Shown here: positions 52,715-62,300 of the stretch, piece after piece | Numbering within the stretch: the stretch's first letter is position 1 | Layout: every line of letters begins with the position of its first letter | Assembly (NCBI GenBank): GCA_905182185.1 | Contig: CAJJAP010000005.1 | Location: 62,001-126,000, forward strand | Direction of reading: 5' to 3' | Source of the DNA: an uncultured Candidatus Poseidoniales archaeon | Lineage (GTDB): Archaea > Thermoplasmatota > Poseidoniia > Poseidoniales > Poseidoniaceae | DNA: 64,000 nt | Notes under the pieces: generated by a model | Database searches by the model: none | What the model was told of the DNA's origin: nothing | The model's input: only the letters and a program-made list of their open reading frames with translations | Translations under genes and position numbers: made by a program

Positions 52715-53329
52715 CTAAGGTATTCCACAAACGAGAAGGCTTGTAGAACCCCGATTGACCCGCATTTCTTCGAGTACATCGAGACCGCATTCTTCAATGA
52801 GTTTGATAAACTCAACATGCATTCCAAGACCGAGACGTTTTCGGAATGGATTGAACATCGAGATGAGGGGTCCTCCATTTTTCTTGTAGTGATTTACAAT
52901 GACTATTTTACCACCTCTTTTGGTGACTCGAATCATCTCATCCAATACCACTTTTGGTTCTGCTACAACGGCCAGTGCATGAGCAACGATCGAATGTTCA
53001 AATGCATTATCTTCAAACTCGAGTGAGTGAGCATCCATTTTTGTGAACTCGACTTGAGCCGAAATCTCTCCCTTTTGAAAACGTTTTCGGGCTTTTACAA
53101 GCATTGCTTCACTGTAATCTATGGCATCGACACGGACAAACTCAGGGCAGTGGGTCAATGAGATCCCTGTTCCAATTCCTACTTCGAGAATGTGGTCGTT
53201 CTTTTCAAGAACAAGTGAAGAATACAATTTCGAATGACCATCCGAAAAACTAGGAGCAAATACCCGGTCGTAAAACGGTGCATAGAATCGATAAATACCA
53301 TGACGATGTTTACGCTTACTGGTCGCCAT
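52715..53329 (-). CDS. Class I SAM methyltransferase, PmtA/UbiE-like (possible phospholipid N-methyltransferase)
   Basis: IYRFYAPFYDRVFAPSFSDG, ILEVGIGTGISL, VDAIDYSEAMLVKARKR, DAHSLEFEDNAFEHSIVAHALAVV. Confidence 0.8.
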   Translation of the reverse strand: MATSKRKHRHGIYRFYAPFYDRVFAPSFSDGHSKLYSSLVLEKNDHILEVGIGTGISLTHCPEFVRVDAIDYSEAMLVKARKRFQKGEISAQVEFTKMDAHSLEFEDNAFEHSIVAHALAVVAEPKVVLDEMIRVTKRGGKIVIVNHYKKNGGPLISMFNPFRKRLGLGMHVEFIKLIEECGLDVLEEMRVNRGSTSLLVCGIP

Positions 53330-53378
53330 ACTTTTCGATATGTCCAGTCATACATGAAGTTTCGTATCAGAGGGTATT

Positions 53379-53405
53379 CAGTGGGCCGATACAGCCACTA
53401 CCGTT
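53379..53405 (+). repeat. 27-bp motif copy 2, just upstream of the methyltransferase start
   Basis: CAGTGGGCCGATACAGCCACTACCGTT, see copy 1. Confidence 0.6.
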
Positions 53406-53414
53406 TGATGAAAA

Positions 53415-54234
53415 TCATACTATTTCTAGTACAGAATTCCACTTATTTGAGGAACCTTTGCGGAATATGTTTTCATGGAAATCGCGTTGTTGGTAATGAG
53501 CAGTGCGGGCAAGTCTACCGCGGTGGTCATAGCAGCCATAGGCGGTATGAACTGGAACCATCACTTTGCTTAAATCAATACTTGGCCCTGTTGCAGGTGG
53601 CATTTCTTGGACAACCACCTTCTGTATTTCCGTCATAACTGACCATCTCTTTGGTAGGGCATTCAAATGGCTGACCAATGTGCAAACGAATTGATCCTTC
53701 GGCTGGTTTTACTGGTTTCCATCGACCTCTTTGATTATTGTCAAGCCAACTCACCATAGCTTTCATTTGTTCAATTGTAGCCATTGCAATATGAGATAAT
53801 TCCCACCAGCCCGTACTTCTTGCTAAGGTCACATGGTGTACCCCTGGTATCATATCGCGGTTGTCTAAGGCATCTGCATAAGTTCGGCATAATCCCTCAA
53901 GACGGATAGTAAAAACGGGTAATACACCAATATTAAGGTCTTGTAATCGGTATGGGTTTGCTAGTTCTCCCAGCAACAAAAATGGTCTGCGCTCACTCAT
54001 TGCTGCACCACCATGTTTGCCAATCAATTGTTCAACTGTAGCAGAATCACTTGCAAATGAACAAAGATATGATTGTAATTCAGCACCTTGCAAAATGAGA
54101 GTAGTATCTATTTCAGCCACTGTGCAAGTCAAATCAATAACTTCATTCTGAGTAAACAGAATTGGATTGTCTGGTAAAGAGACCGGAGAAGAGGCCGGGG
54201 AATATGGCCACAGCCGAGGAGATGAATCGCTCAT
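53415..54234 (-). CDS. Hypothetical protein, frame broken near 53640
   Basis: MSDSSPRLWPYSPASSPVSLPDNPILF...GQPFECPTKEMVS continues as MTEIQKVVVQEMPPATGPSIDLSKVMVPVHTAYGCYDHRGRLARTAHYQQRDFHENIF in the next frame after skipping one base. Confidence 0.6.
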
Positions 54235-54272
54235 GATTAGCCGGGGTTACTTCTCCATCAAGAACTAGTCGC

Positions 54273-54740
54273 TTATGCAGTGAAGGTTGCTTCATGCAAG
54301 CATTGTGGACAAGTCACCTTGATGGGGCGTGTCGAAGGAATACCGAGCCTAACCCCGCAAGCGGGGCATAATATCGCTTGGTCAATTTGCGCTCGGCGTT
54401 GTTTTACCCCTTCGGTTGGATCGTATTCAAAATGAAGGTTATTTTTATCTATCATTTGAGGGGATGATGTTGTGCTTTGTTGTGGATTTACTGACGCAAA
54501 AGGGTCTTCTTTATGGTTCTGTGAAATGTGACCTCTTCCACCCGAGGGGTCGTATTCAGTTGTAGCATTAGAAGTGTCTGATTGTGCGTTATGACTTTGA
54601 GTAGATAGCGCTGCAAGTTGCCTTTTGACCTCGCTTTCATCGATGCTATATTGCCTCGCAATTTGGTCAATTTGCAACATCTGCTCATAGCCAGAAAGGG
54701 ATGCCAATGCGGTTAATTCAGCAGCAGGTAATGTGCTCAT
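54273..54740 (-). CDS. Protein with C-terminal zinc ribbon
   Basis: MSTLPAAELTALASLSGYEQMLQIDQIARQY...AILCPACGVRLGIPSTRPIKVTCPQCLHEATF (CPxCG...CPxC). Confidence 0.65.
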   Translation of the reverse strand: MSTLPAAELTALASLSGYEQMLQIDQIARQYSIDESEVKRQLAALSTQSHNAQSDTSNATTEYDPSGGRGHISQNHKEDPFASVNPQQSTTSSPQMIDKNNLHFEYDPTEGVKQRRAQIDQAILCPACGVRLGIPSTRPIKVTCPQCLHEATFTA

Positions 54741-54894
54741 AGTGCCTCGTAGCAGCGTATCACCTTTCAGCCTTGACCCATATTGTGTAAACGTATCTCG
54801 CCGCAATTAGGGAACCGATTAACATGATGTGGAAAATAACATACCACCGAAGGCCTTTAAGCGGAAGGGCGAGCGCCGGCGCTCAATAGGTGAT

Positions 54895-55383
54895 ATGATG
54901 ATGAAGTCAGCAGCCCCCGTACGCTTCACTCGCGAAGCGATTGCAAAGATGTCAGCAAAGGAGCGTTCTATGTTAGCACGCTCTGTCACTTGCGGCGAAA
55001 CCATGATTGAAGCACACACATTATTCGCAATGGATTCTGTAGCAGAAGTTCTAGAACAAATAACTCAAAACAATTGGGACCACGTGTTCATCATCAATGA
55101 AGATGGAGTGCCTATGGGTCGAATTCATGCAGTTGATATTCTGAAACTAATTGCACGCAAAACTGTCAATCGCTCGGTTGCCTGGATGCATGCAGTACCT
55201 GCACAGCAGTTGGTAAATGTTCCACCGATGACAGTTAGAAAAAATACACCTCTCCTCAAGGCTGGCGCTTTGATGTTAGCACACGATCTAAATCAAATCG
55301 CTGTAGTAGATGATGATGGAATATTAATTGGCGTAGTAGGGCACCACACTATGGCAAGGCATATGCCTAAGTTCATCATATGA
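54895..55383 (+). CDS. CBS-domain-pair protein
   Basis: MIEAHTLFAMDSVAEVLEQITQNNWDHVFIINEDGVPMGRIHAVDILKLI...AVVDDDGILIGVVGHHTMAR. Confidence 0.85.
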   Translation: MMMKSAAPVRFTREAIAKMSAKERSMLARSVTCGETMIEAHTLFAMDSVAEVLEQITQNNWDHVFIINEDGVPMGRIHAVDILKLIARKTVNRSVAWMHAVPAQQLVNVPPMTVRKNTPLLKAGALMLAHDLNQIAVVDDDGILIGVVGHHTMARHMPKFII

Positions 55384-55399
55384 TTAGAACAATAACTGC

Positions 55400-56530
55400 T
55401 CAAATTCCCCAATAGCGATCGGATAGAGCTTGTTTTGATTTTAATGCCCTAACGATAGTCATTGTAACCCATAAGAGTCCAACCCACATTAATGGCGTTG
55501 ATAAGTCATTTACTATGTTGATGAATCCTAATTCATAACCTGCTGTATTTGAATCTCCTAATACATCTATGGATATCGTCAAACCTACATCAACGAATGA
55601 ATAAACAACCATAGCAAACATACTGAGAACGACCAAGCGTCCAGAGAAAGAACCTCTCTTCAGCCTCAGTAACATGAATCCTGCAATAGAAGTTAGAAAT
55701 GCTACGATGATCCAAGCCAGTGATGCGTGAATTACTTCAAGCCAAAGTACTGAATTAATAGTCGCTTGATTTATTCCTTCAATATATTGTCGCCATCCTT
55801 CAGCCACGGCAAATATCGCACTGAAAAGTGTTGAAAACCAAAGTAAAGTTGACAACATTGCCGCGTCAGCATTTTCTCTCATTTCTTGAATGACTCGATT
55901 TACAGTTGATTCAATGCCTGCACCCTTGCTGAAGATATACAATCCAATCGCTAGAGGCAGGGCGCCGATAACGAAGTCTCCAGTTGTATCTGGAAGCATT
56001 ATTCCGAGACCAATAATAGCCAATACCAGGCCGAATGGAATCATGATTTTGCCTCTCCACTTAGGGTCCTCAAGGGCCTTGACAATGTAGTAATATGTTC
56101 CTTCGATACCTTTGGACTGCTTGACAATTATCTTTTCAACATGGTTGATTCTCACTTGTGATTGAATGATTGGAAGAACTGACTCATCTTCAGCGCCATC
56201 GGTAACTAGGATTGCTTCATCTGGTTGAAATGCTGCAACTACTTCCTCTAATTGTGCTGCAATCGCTCTATCTGAGCGCATTCCAACTTTCTCATCACCG
56301 GTTAAGATCGCAACTTCAACTTCATCCTCTTCTGAATTTGATTCCTTTAGAGTATCGTGCTGTCTTAAAGCACCGAGAATTGCATTGGTATCGCTTTCTT
56401 CTGGGTCGGCAATTCCCAACTTCAAAGCAGCAGTAAGAACTTGACGACGTCCAATTACCGGTCCTCGAATCGACGTTTTATTTCCAAGATCATTGTCTCG
56501 GTCAACTGTCAATACTAGAATTCGGGTCAT
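55400..56530 (-). CDS. DUF373-family archaeal membrane protein
   Basis: MTRILVLTVDRDNDLGNKTSIRGPVIGRRQVLTAALKLGIADPEESDTNAILGALR, VTDGAEDESVLPIIQSQVRI, plus C-terminal TMs. Confidence 0.88.
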   Translation of the reverse strand: MTRILVLTVDRDNDLGNKTSIRGPVIGRRQVLTAALKLGIADPEESDTNAILGALRQHDTLKESNSEEDEVEVAILTGDEKVGMRSDRAIAAQLEEVVAAFQPDEAILVTDGAEDESVLPIIQSQVRINHVEKIIVKQSKGIEGTYYYIVKALEDPKWRGKIMIPFGLVLAIIGLGIMLPDTTGDFVIGALPLAIGLYIFSKGAGIESTVNRVIQEMRENADAAMLSTLLWFSTLFSAIFAVAEGWRQYIEGINQATINSVLWLEVIHASLAWIIVAFLTSIAGFMLLRLKRGSFSGRLVVLSMFAMVVYSFVDVGLTISIDVLGDSNTAGYELGFINIVNDLSTPLMWVGLLWVTMTIVRALKSKQALSDRYWGI

Positions 56531-56637
56531 GGCTATTCACCTGTGGCTGATACAACCTATCTGCTCCTCCAATTCAAAACCTTCGCGCGAATGCTTATGT
56601 CAATAAGGCCCTTTTTAGTAAAATAAAAGAGAACCAA

Positions 56638-57897
56638 TCAGGCTTTACCATCATCTTTTGAAATTTCAGTTGGCAGAGGTTTATCATCTTCTGAAGTGTT
56701 TTGAGGGATTCCACTGGCGATTACAGCCACTTTGTTTTTGGCATTCCTTCGTTGAGTGGCCCTGATATATTTGAGTGGATGGTCTAGCCATGGCTGGTCG
56801 CATAATCTGTCATCGCCAGGTAATACGGGGCAATTGTGGTTTACTTTCAATTTACCACATCCAGCCGGAGTGTATGCGTGTTCATAGACGTGAGAGACCT
56901 GGTAGTTTGTCGTGCTTTCACTAAAATCGGGTGCGCCGCGGAAGAAATTAACAGTTGATTCAGTAGGTAATCCGATTGTGGCAGAGATAGAAGCAAGAAA
57001 TAATCTGCCGAAGTGGTTAACGTTTACTCCACTAGACAAATCCGAGACGAGTGTTCTCATACAAGGTGGCCATTCACTTTCCTCTGCGCCAACCAATGCA
57101 ATCGCCTCACTGGTTTTACTGGACATCAGGTTTCGCAACATCCCAACCGGTTCTGCCAATCTAATTGCCAAATCAGTTGTAATATCCTGCATTTTTTCCA
57201 AAGCCTCAGCCTCGACTCCTCGCTTAATTCTCTCTCTCAGCAATCGAGCAAGTTTAGCAGAAGAACCGTATTGGGGCTCATCAAAAAGAGTAATCCATCC
57301 CTTGTTGACATCGCAATTGGGCAATCTCCATCTTGCACCGGTTATCTTGGGGCAGATTTCAATGAAATCTGAAAGTCCAATCTTCCATAATGGGCCGGAA
57401 GATGATTGTCGCATTTCTCTAAGCCCACCACTAGCATCGACCAGCATTGGATTATTCAGACCGTGCTTATCCTCCGATTTAATTTGTGAAATATAGGTTC
57501 GTGCAATGATATCTAATGAGGTTTTATCTCTGATTAGTAATTGTTCAGCACGCGCAGCTTCAGCCTGTGCCCAGCGCGCAATCAGTCTTTCGTCCTCACT
57601 AGCACAAACTACTAACCTTGCATAGTAAAATGAAAATGCTTCTATTATTCTTCCTTCCTCGGTATATATGTCGCCACCAATAACCTCTACGCCATCCTTA
57701 GAATTTATTGAGTCAACCAATCTTATTCTTGCTCTTTGTCTTGCCTTTTCCATCCATGCGCCATCGAGTAATTCATCCAAATCGATTTCATGATCTATGG
57801 CCATTTGCCTAATCCATCCAGCGGCCTGAGGCAAGAATGGATAGCGTGCAAAGGTAACCTCGTCCGAGATTTTCGGATGAGATGTCGGCACTGGCAT
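56638..57897 (-). CDS. priL: DNA primase large subunit
   Basis: FARYPFLPQAAGWIRQM; conserved Cys of the Fe-S domain in PPCMRTL, PAGCGKLKVNHNCPV, DRLCDQPWLDHPLKYI. Confidence 0.9.
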   Translation of the reverse strand: MPVPTSHPKISDEVTFARYPFLPQAAGWIRQMAIDHEIDLDELLDGAWMEKARQRARIRLVDSINSKDGVEVIGGDIYTEEGRIIEAFSFYYARLVVCASEDERLIARWAQAEAARAEQLLIRDKTSLDIIARTYISQIKSEDKHGLNNPMLVDASGGLREMRQSSSGPLWKIGLSDFIEICPKITGARWRLPNCDVNKGWITLFDEPQYGSSAKLARLLRERIKRGVEAEALEKMQDITTDLAIRLAEPVGMLRNLMSSKTSEAIALVGAEESEWPPCMRTLVSDLSSGVNVNHFGRLFLASISATIGLPTESTVNFFRGAPDFSESTTNYQVSHVYEHAYTPAGCGKLKVNHNCPVLPGDDRLCDQPWLDHPLKYIRATQRRNAKNKVAVIASGIPQNTSEDDKPLPTEISKDDGKA

Positions 57898-57922
57898 AAT
57901 ACTCCATGAGGGGTGACAGCAT

Positions 57923-58705
57923 ATGAACTTCAATCAAAGAAGATGTATTCTTGAAGGGATGCCTATTCACCTCGGCATGGGCGATACTGAAGTCAATCCT
58001 CTCATCGCGATACAAGACGAAGTGCGCGACCATTTTGGCTGGGAATTACAGGCGGATCTTGATAGCGCGGAATCAATGAAACTATCCTTCACCAATAATC
58101 AACCATTTGGACTTAGTAAGTGGAATAGCGATGAGCGGAATCAAGCACTCGGTGATTTACAACTAAAATTGCTAAAGGCAACTGCAGTGGTTTTTGTAGG
58201 GGCTGCAGTAGAATCTCAACAACTCGAAGAGATGGTTGGTGATGGAGTAGTTTTCATCGCGGCCGATGGAGCAGTGGGTGCTTTACCAGCACATGCAGAT
58301 TTAGCTTGTATCGTTAGTGATTTTGATGGCACACCGCATTTACAACTAGCAGCAAAAAGTGGGGCCACAATCATTGCACATGCGCATGGAGATAACATGG
58401 AGGCTTGGAAAGAATGTGTTAAAACATGGTCTCAGTTTTCCAACCCCCCGGCATTGGTTTTAAGTCATCAAACCCCTCATTATTTGCAAGGAATGCACAA
58501 TTGGGGTGGTTTTACTGATGGCGACAGGGCCTTGTGCATGGCCCATTCTTTGGGGGTTGATTTTGAGAATGTATACTTAGTCGGCTATACTTTATCCCGT
58601 ATTGGGCAATGGTCGGGTAGAACTCAAAAGGGTATAAAATTAGCAAAATTGCAATGGATGGCAACCGTTGTTCAAATGTTGGGCTTGGAACAGCAAATAG
58701 ATTGA
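57923..58705 (+). CDS. MptE-like 6-hydroxymethylpterin pyrophosphokinase (DUF115-type)
   Basis: VVFIAADGAVGALPAHADLACIVSDFDGTPHLQLAAKSGATIIAHAHGDN, NWGGFTDGDRALCMAHSLG, VYLVGYTLSRIGQWSG. Start uncertain. Confidence 0.85.
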   Translation: MNFNQRRCILEGMPIHLGMGDTEVNPLIAIQDEVRDHFGWELQADLDSAESMKLSFTNNQPFGLSKWNSDERNQALGDLQLKLLKATAVVFVGAAVESQQLEEMVGDGVVFIAADGAVGALPAHADLACIVSDFDGTPHLQLAAKSGATIIAHAHGDNMEAWKECVKTWSQFSNPPALVLSHQTPHYLQGMHNWGGFTDGDRALCMAHSLGVDFENVYLVGYTLSRIGQWSGRTQKGIKLAKLQWMATVVQMLGLEQQID

Positions 58706-58752
58706 ACATCAATACATCATTTTGAAGAACAATATGCTCACAGAGGATTTTT

Positions 58753-59370
58753 ATGGCCGAAGCGGGGAAGTTCAATCCGTTGTTGTGGTTTGTTGCTTTA
58801 GCTATCATCAACGGTACTTGGTATGGCGTTGCTGGCGGCGAGGCTAAGCACGAGATTAACGACCAACTACATTCAACAGAGGACAGGACTATCGACATCT
58901 CCAGTGTATTTGGTTTAGACAAAGAAATTAGTGCCACGTTTTCTGTTGATTTTTTTAAAGTAAGTGCTGATTCTGGTAATGCTTCTTGGAAAATAACTGA
59001 TGAGAATGGGCAATTAATTGCAAAATGGCAAGGTTCTATCGGCCAAGAACAGGGTTGGGAAGGGCAATTAAGTCCGGGCACATATACCATCAATACCACT
59101 ATGGATGAAGGATTTCTAACCGAGCAAAATCTGTTCATCAAACCTTTTGAGAACCTTCGTTTAGAGGGCCATTTATTACTTTCAATAGGGTTAATCGTTT
59201 TGGCATTCTTAGAGCCTATTGTAAAGAAGAATATTGGCAAAATAATTCCAAAGCAGCAACCACGAACTTCTAAATCGAAGAAAAATCCATTCAAATCCAA
59301 TAATGACGGTATGCCTGAGAATGATCAATTCCACGATGATGACCCATGGCGTTCGCCAACAAACGAGTGA
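58753..59370 (+). CDS. Hypothetical membrane protein
   Basis: N-terminal hydrophobic segment and TM LLLSIGLIVLAFLEPIV; basic tail. Confidence 0.65.
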   Translation: MAEAGKFNPLLWFVALAIINGTWYGVAGGEAKHEINDQLHSTEDRTIDISSVFGLDKEISATFSVDFFKVSADSGNASWKITDENGQLIAKWQGSIGQEQGWEGQLSPGTYTINTTMDEGFLTEQNLFIKPFENLRLEGHLLLSIGLIVLAFLEPIVKKNIGKIIPKQQPRTSKSKKNPFKSNNDGMPENDQFHDDDPWRSPTNE

Positions 59371-59372
59371 TG

Positions 59373-62300
59373 TCACAGGAAATCGGCTAATGACATCTGT
59401 TTTGCACGGTCGTTCTTGAATAGTGAATCCGTGCTATCTGACAACCATTCAACATTTTGTTTGGTGTAGTTATCAACACCATAAGTTGCCATAACGTGCT
59501 TTGTGACCTTAATGTATTTCCTAACAGCACCTTCTGAAACTGTGAGGGCTAACTTTCCACCGCATTGGTCACCTTCAGATTTCATTACACCTACCGCAGA
59601 TAACCCTCTCCCAGTTATCTTCCTTAGCTGTATACACTTACCGGCAATTGGTAATCTTCTGTATGAATGGGCACACTTTAAACAGCGCACTTTTTGTCTT
59701 GCGAACGCATTCATATTACCTCTTAAATCTGGTAAAAAGTGAGAACGGACTACGCTTGAAGCAACTGTTCTCACATTGACTGCCCTCAATTTATGGCCAA
59801 GGTCCAGTTGGCCATTCATTTTGTCGATCATGGTGTCTAGTGTTTTGTATGCACAAAGGGCTGGTCCTTCATCCATTGAATGGCACCCATGAGTATAGCC
59901 ATAGCCTCTTACAGCGGCTACTGAGCCTAGCCTTCTTTCAACAAAATCAACTCTATCGGAGATAGTTTTCGGATGAGGTTGGTTCAATGTTGCTTCATAG
60001 AAATCACGTTCATAGAACCAGCCTGTATCAACATTCAATGCCTCTTTGTCGACTTCAGTAGGGTTTAGCCTGGTGGTTAAAACCAAAGGTGCATCCATTA
60101 GACCACCCCGGTTTGCTGGAAGTATTTCTCTACTAAAATTGAGTAAACCATCCATCAATAGCATTATTGCATCTTCATCCCCATCACAATTTCTTCGCTT
60201 TGAAGCGTGGAAAAGTGGATGCGCATAGCCACCTGAACAATCGGTCCAACCAATAATTCTTGACAATACCCCACCGGATGTGTGTGGTGCTAAGGCGCAA
60301 ATCAAATGACCTACTAAATCAGCAGGAGTATCTACATTGTAAAACGGTTTCATTTTGTAATGGCGAACCAATACTTCGTCGATGAATTTGGCAGCCTTGA
60401 CAAAGAAATCGCCGCCATTTTTAGCAACGATGAAATCCTGTGGAAAAATCTCTAACATCTGTTCATCATCTGATAATTCCTTGCCGTGGCAATCGTGATT
60501 ATACCCTAGTTCTTTCAGAGTTTTCCACGGCACTTCGATTTCCCTAGGAGTGAAATGTGTGATCGGGACATCCGACATATCGTATCTAATGGTGCCATCA
60601 CGGAAAACTGGCAAATCGTACTTAGCTCGCAAAATACCTTTTTCAATCGCCTCTGGTGTTTGGTCCCTGCTGGCGATTTTCTTCATGCATTTGATTTGAC
60701 GAGGGATTCTATCCAAGCCTAATTTAACCCTAGCATCTTCAATCAGTGTTGTAAGGTTGACATTTTGTAACTCCCCACGTCTACGCTTCTTTTTTCCATC
60801 AGCGGGTTTCATTAGAGTTCTTCCACCACAAGTCAATCCCGCCTCTTCTTTTCCTTCTTGGTTGAGAATTCTGTGATGACAGATTACCATCGGCGATATT
60901 TTTTCACATTTTGTACAAACACGTTTACCCATTTGTACACTAATGGTATCTTTTTCCATTGCATTTGCTAATAACCTTTGATTACCACCATGCAATTCAA
61001 TTGGAAATAAAGTATGAGTCCGTGGATTCATTATACGCGGTGCGGCTTTTTCTGGCCGGCCCATTCTGCATCCGATTCTAACTGGGGCACTATGCTCCCA
61101 TCTCAAGTCGGAAATTTTTCTAATTTCAATCAAAATCCCATCGACTGCATGGTCATCTTCGTGGATTTGTGATGCTAGATATCCTTTTGGATCATCTGGT
61201 CCATTGTCAATTACTTTATCAGAAGCCGCTATTCCAACATTATCGGTTTCCGTAATACCAAGGCCTCGTTGTCTTGCATCGGTTTCAGCGGCTATTCTAA
61301 CCACCGCTTTTTCCTGTGCTAACTTTTTTTGTCTCGCTCTTTCACTTACTAGCACCGTATGTGCATCCCTTAATTGTGAAATCCTCTGTGAAAAGTGACT
61401 TTTCGCATCCTTAATACGCAAAGGAGATTCTCCTTCACTAGAGAATCCAAATCCTTCCAACATTGCTGGCCAGCCGGTTGTTATTACCAGGTCATCACCA
61501 TCATGGTGGTGCCCAAGGCCAAGTATCATTGCACTGGCTTTAGCGAAACCATGCTGGATATATGCCCATCCTTCAGGCATTTCATCTGCAAATATTGGTG
61601 TTTCTAGTTTTACATTAAGCCCAGGTATTGGTTGGGAATCAAAGTCCGGCAATACTTCAGGTTGTAAAATATCCATTACTTTAGCATCCCATCCTTTAAC
61701 GCCGCCAACTATTCTAAGTTGCCTTGATTCAGGTAATGGCATTGCATTCAATGTTTTTTCAGATTCTACTGTACTGCCTTTTGTAATTCCGAATGGCTCG
61801 ATAATCGATTGTTCAATCATGCTGAGCAGAGATGGAACCCATTCGAGTGGGAGGTCTAAGAACCAAGGATTATGAGGAGGAGATAATGATGTTTTGAAGC
61901 GAATAGCGATATCTCTTGCTTCATCCCAGTTAAGTTGCATTTTTGTCAATGCACTATGCCAATTCCTGCGAATATGGAATTGGGCGTTTCCATCTTCACT
62001 ATCCTCTGGATGTATTCCTGGTATTCCAGGGGGTAATTTCGATTGATTTAGATTAGATAATTCAATGAATTCATCAATCGCTTTTTGAGTAGATAATTCT
62101 TCTATTAAATCGCTTGCCCACCAATCAATGCAATATCCTGCTGGAACTAAATTTTTGTTGTTTTCCATGAATTCGCCATAACCAAGAACCAATTCACCAT
62201 TATCCCAAACCATCGAGACTTTATCGCTAATCGCTCGATATGAGTTTGCATCATCAACTCGTAAAAAGCGACCATCTTTCAAGACAATCCACGGCCCATC

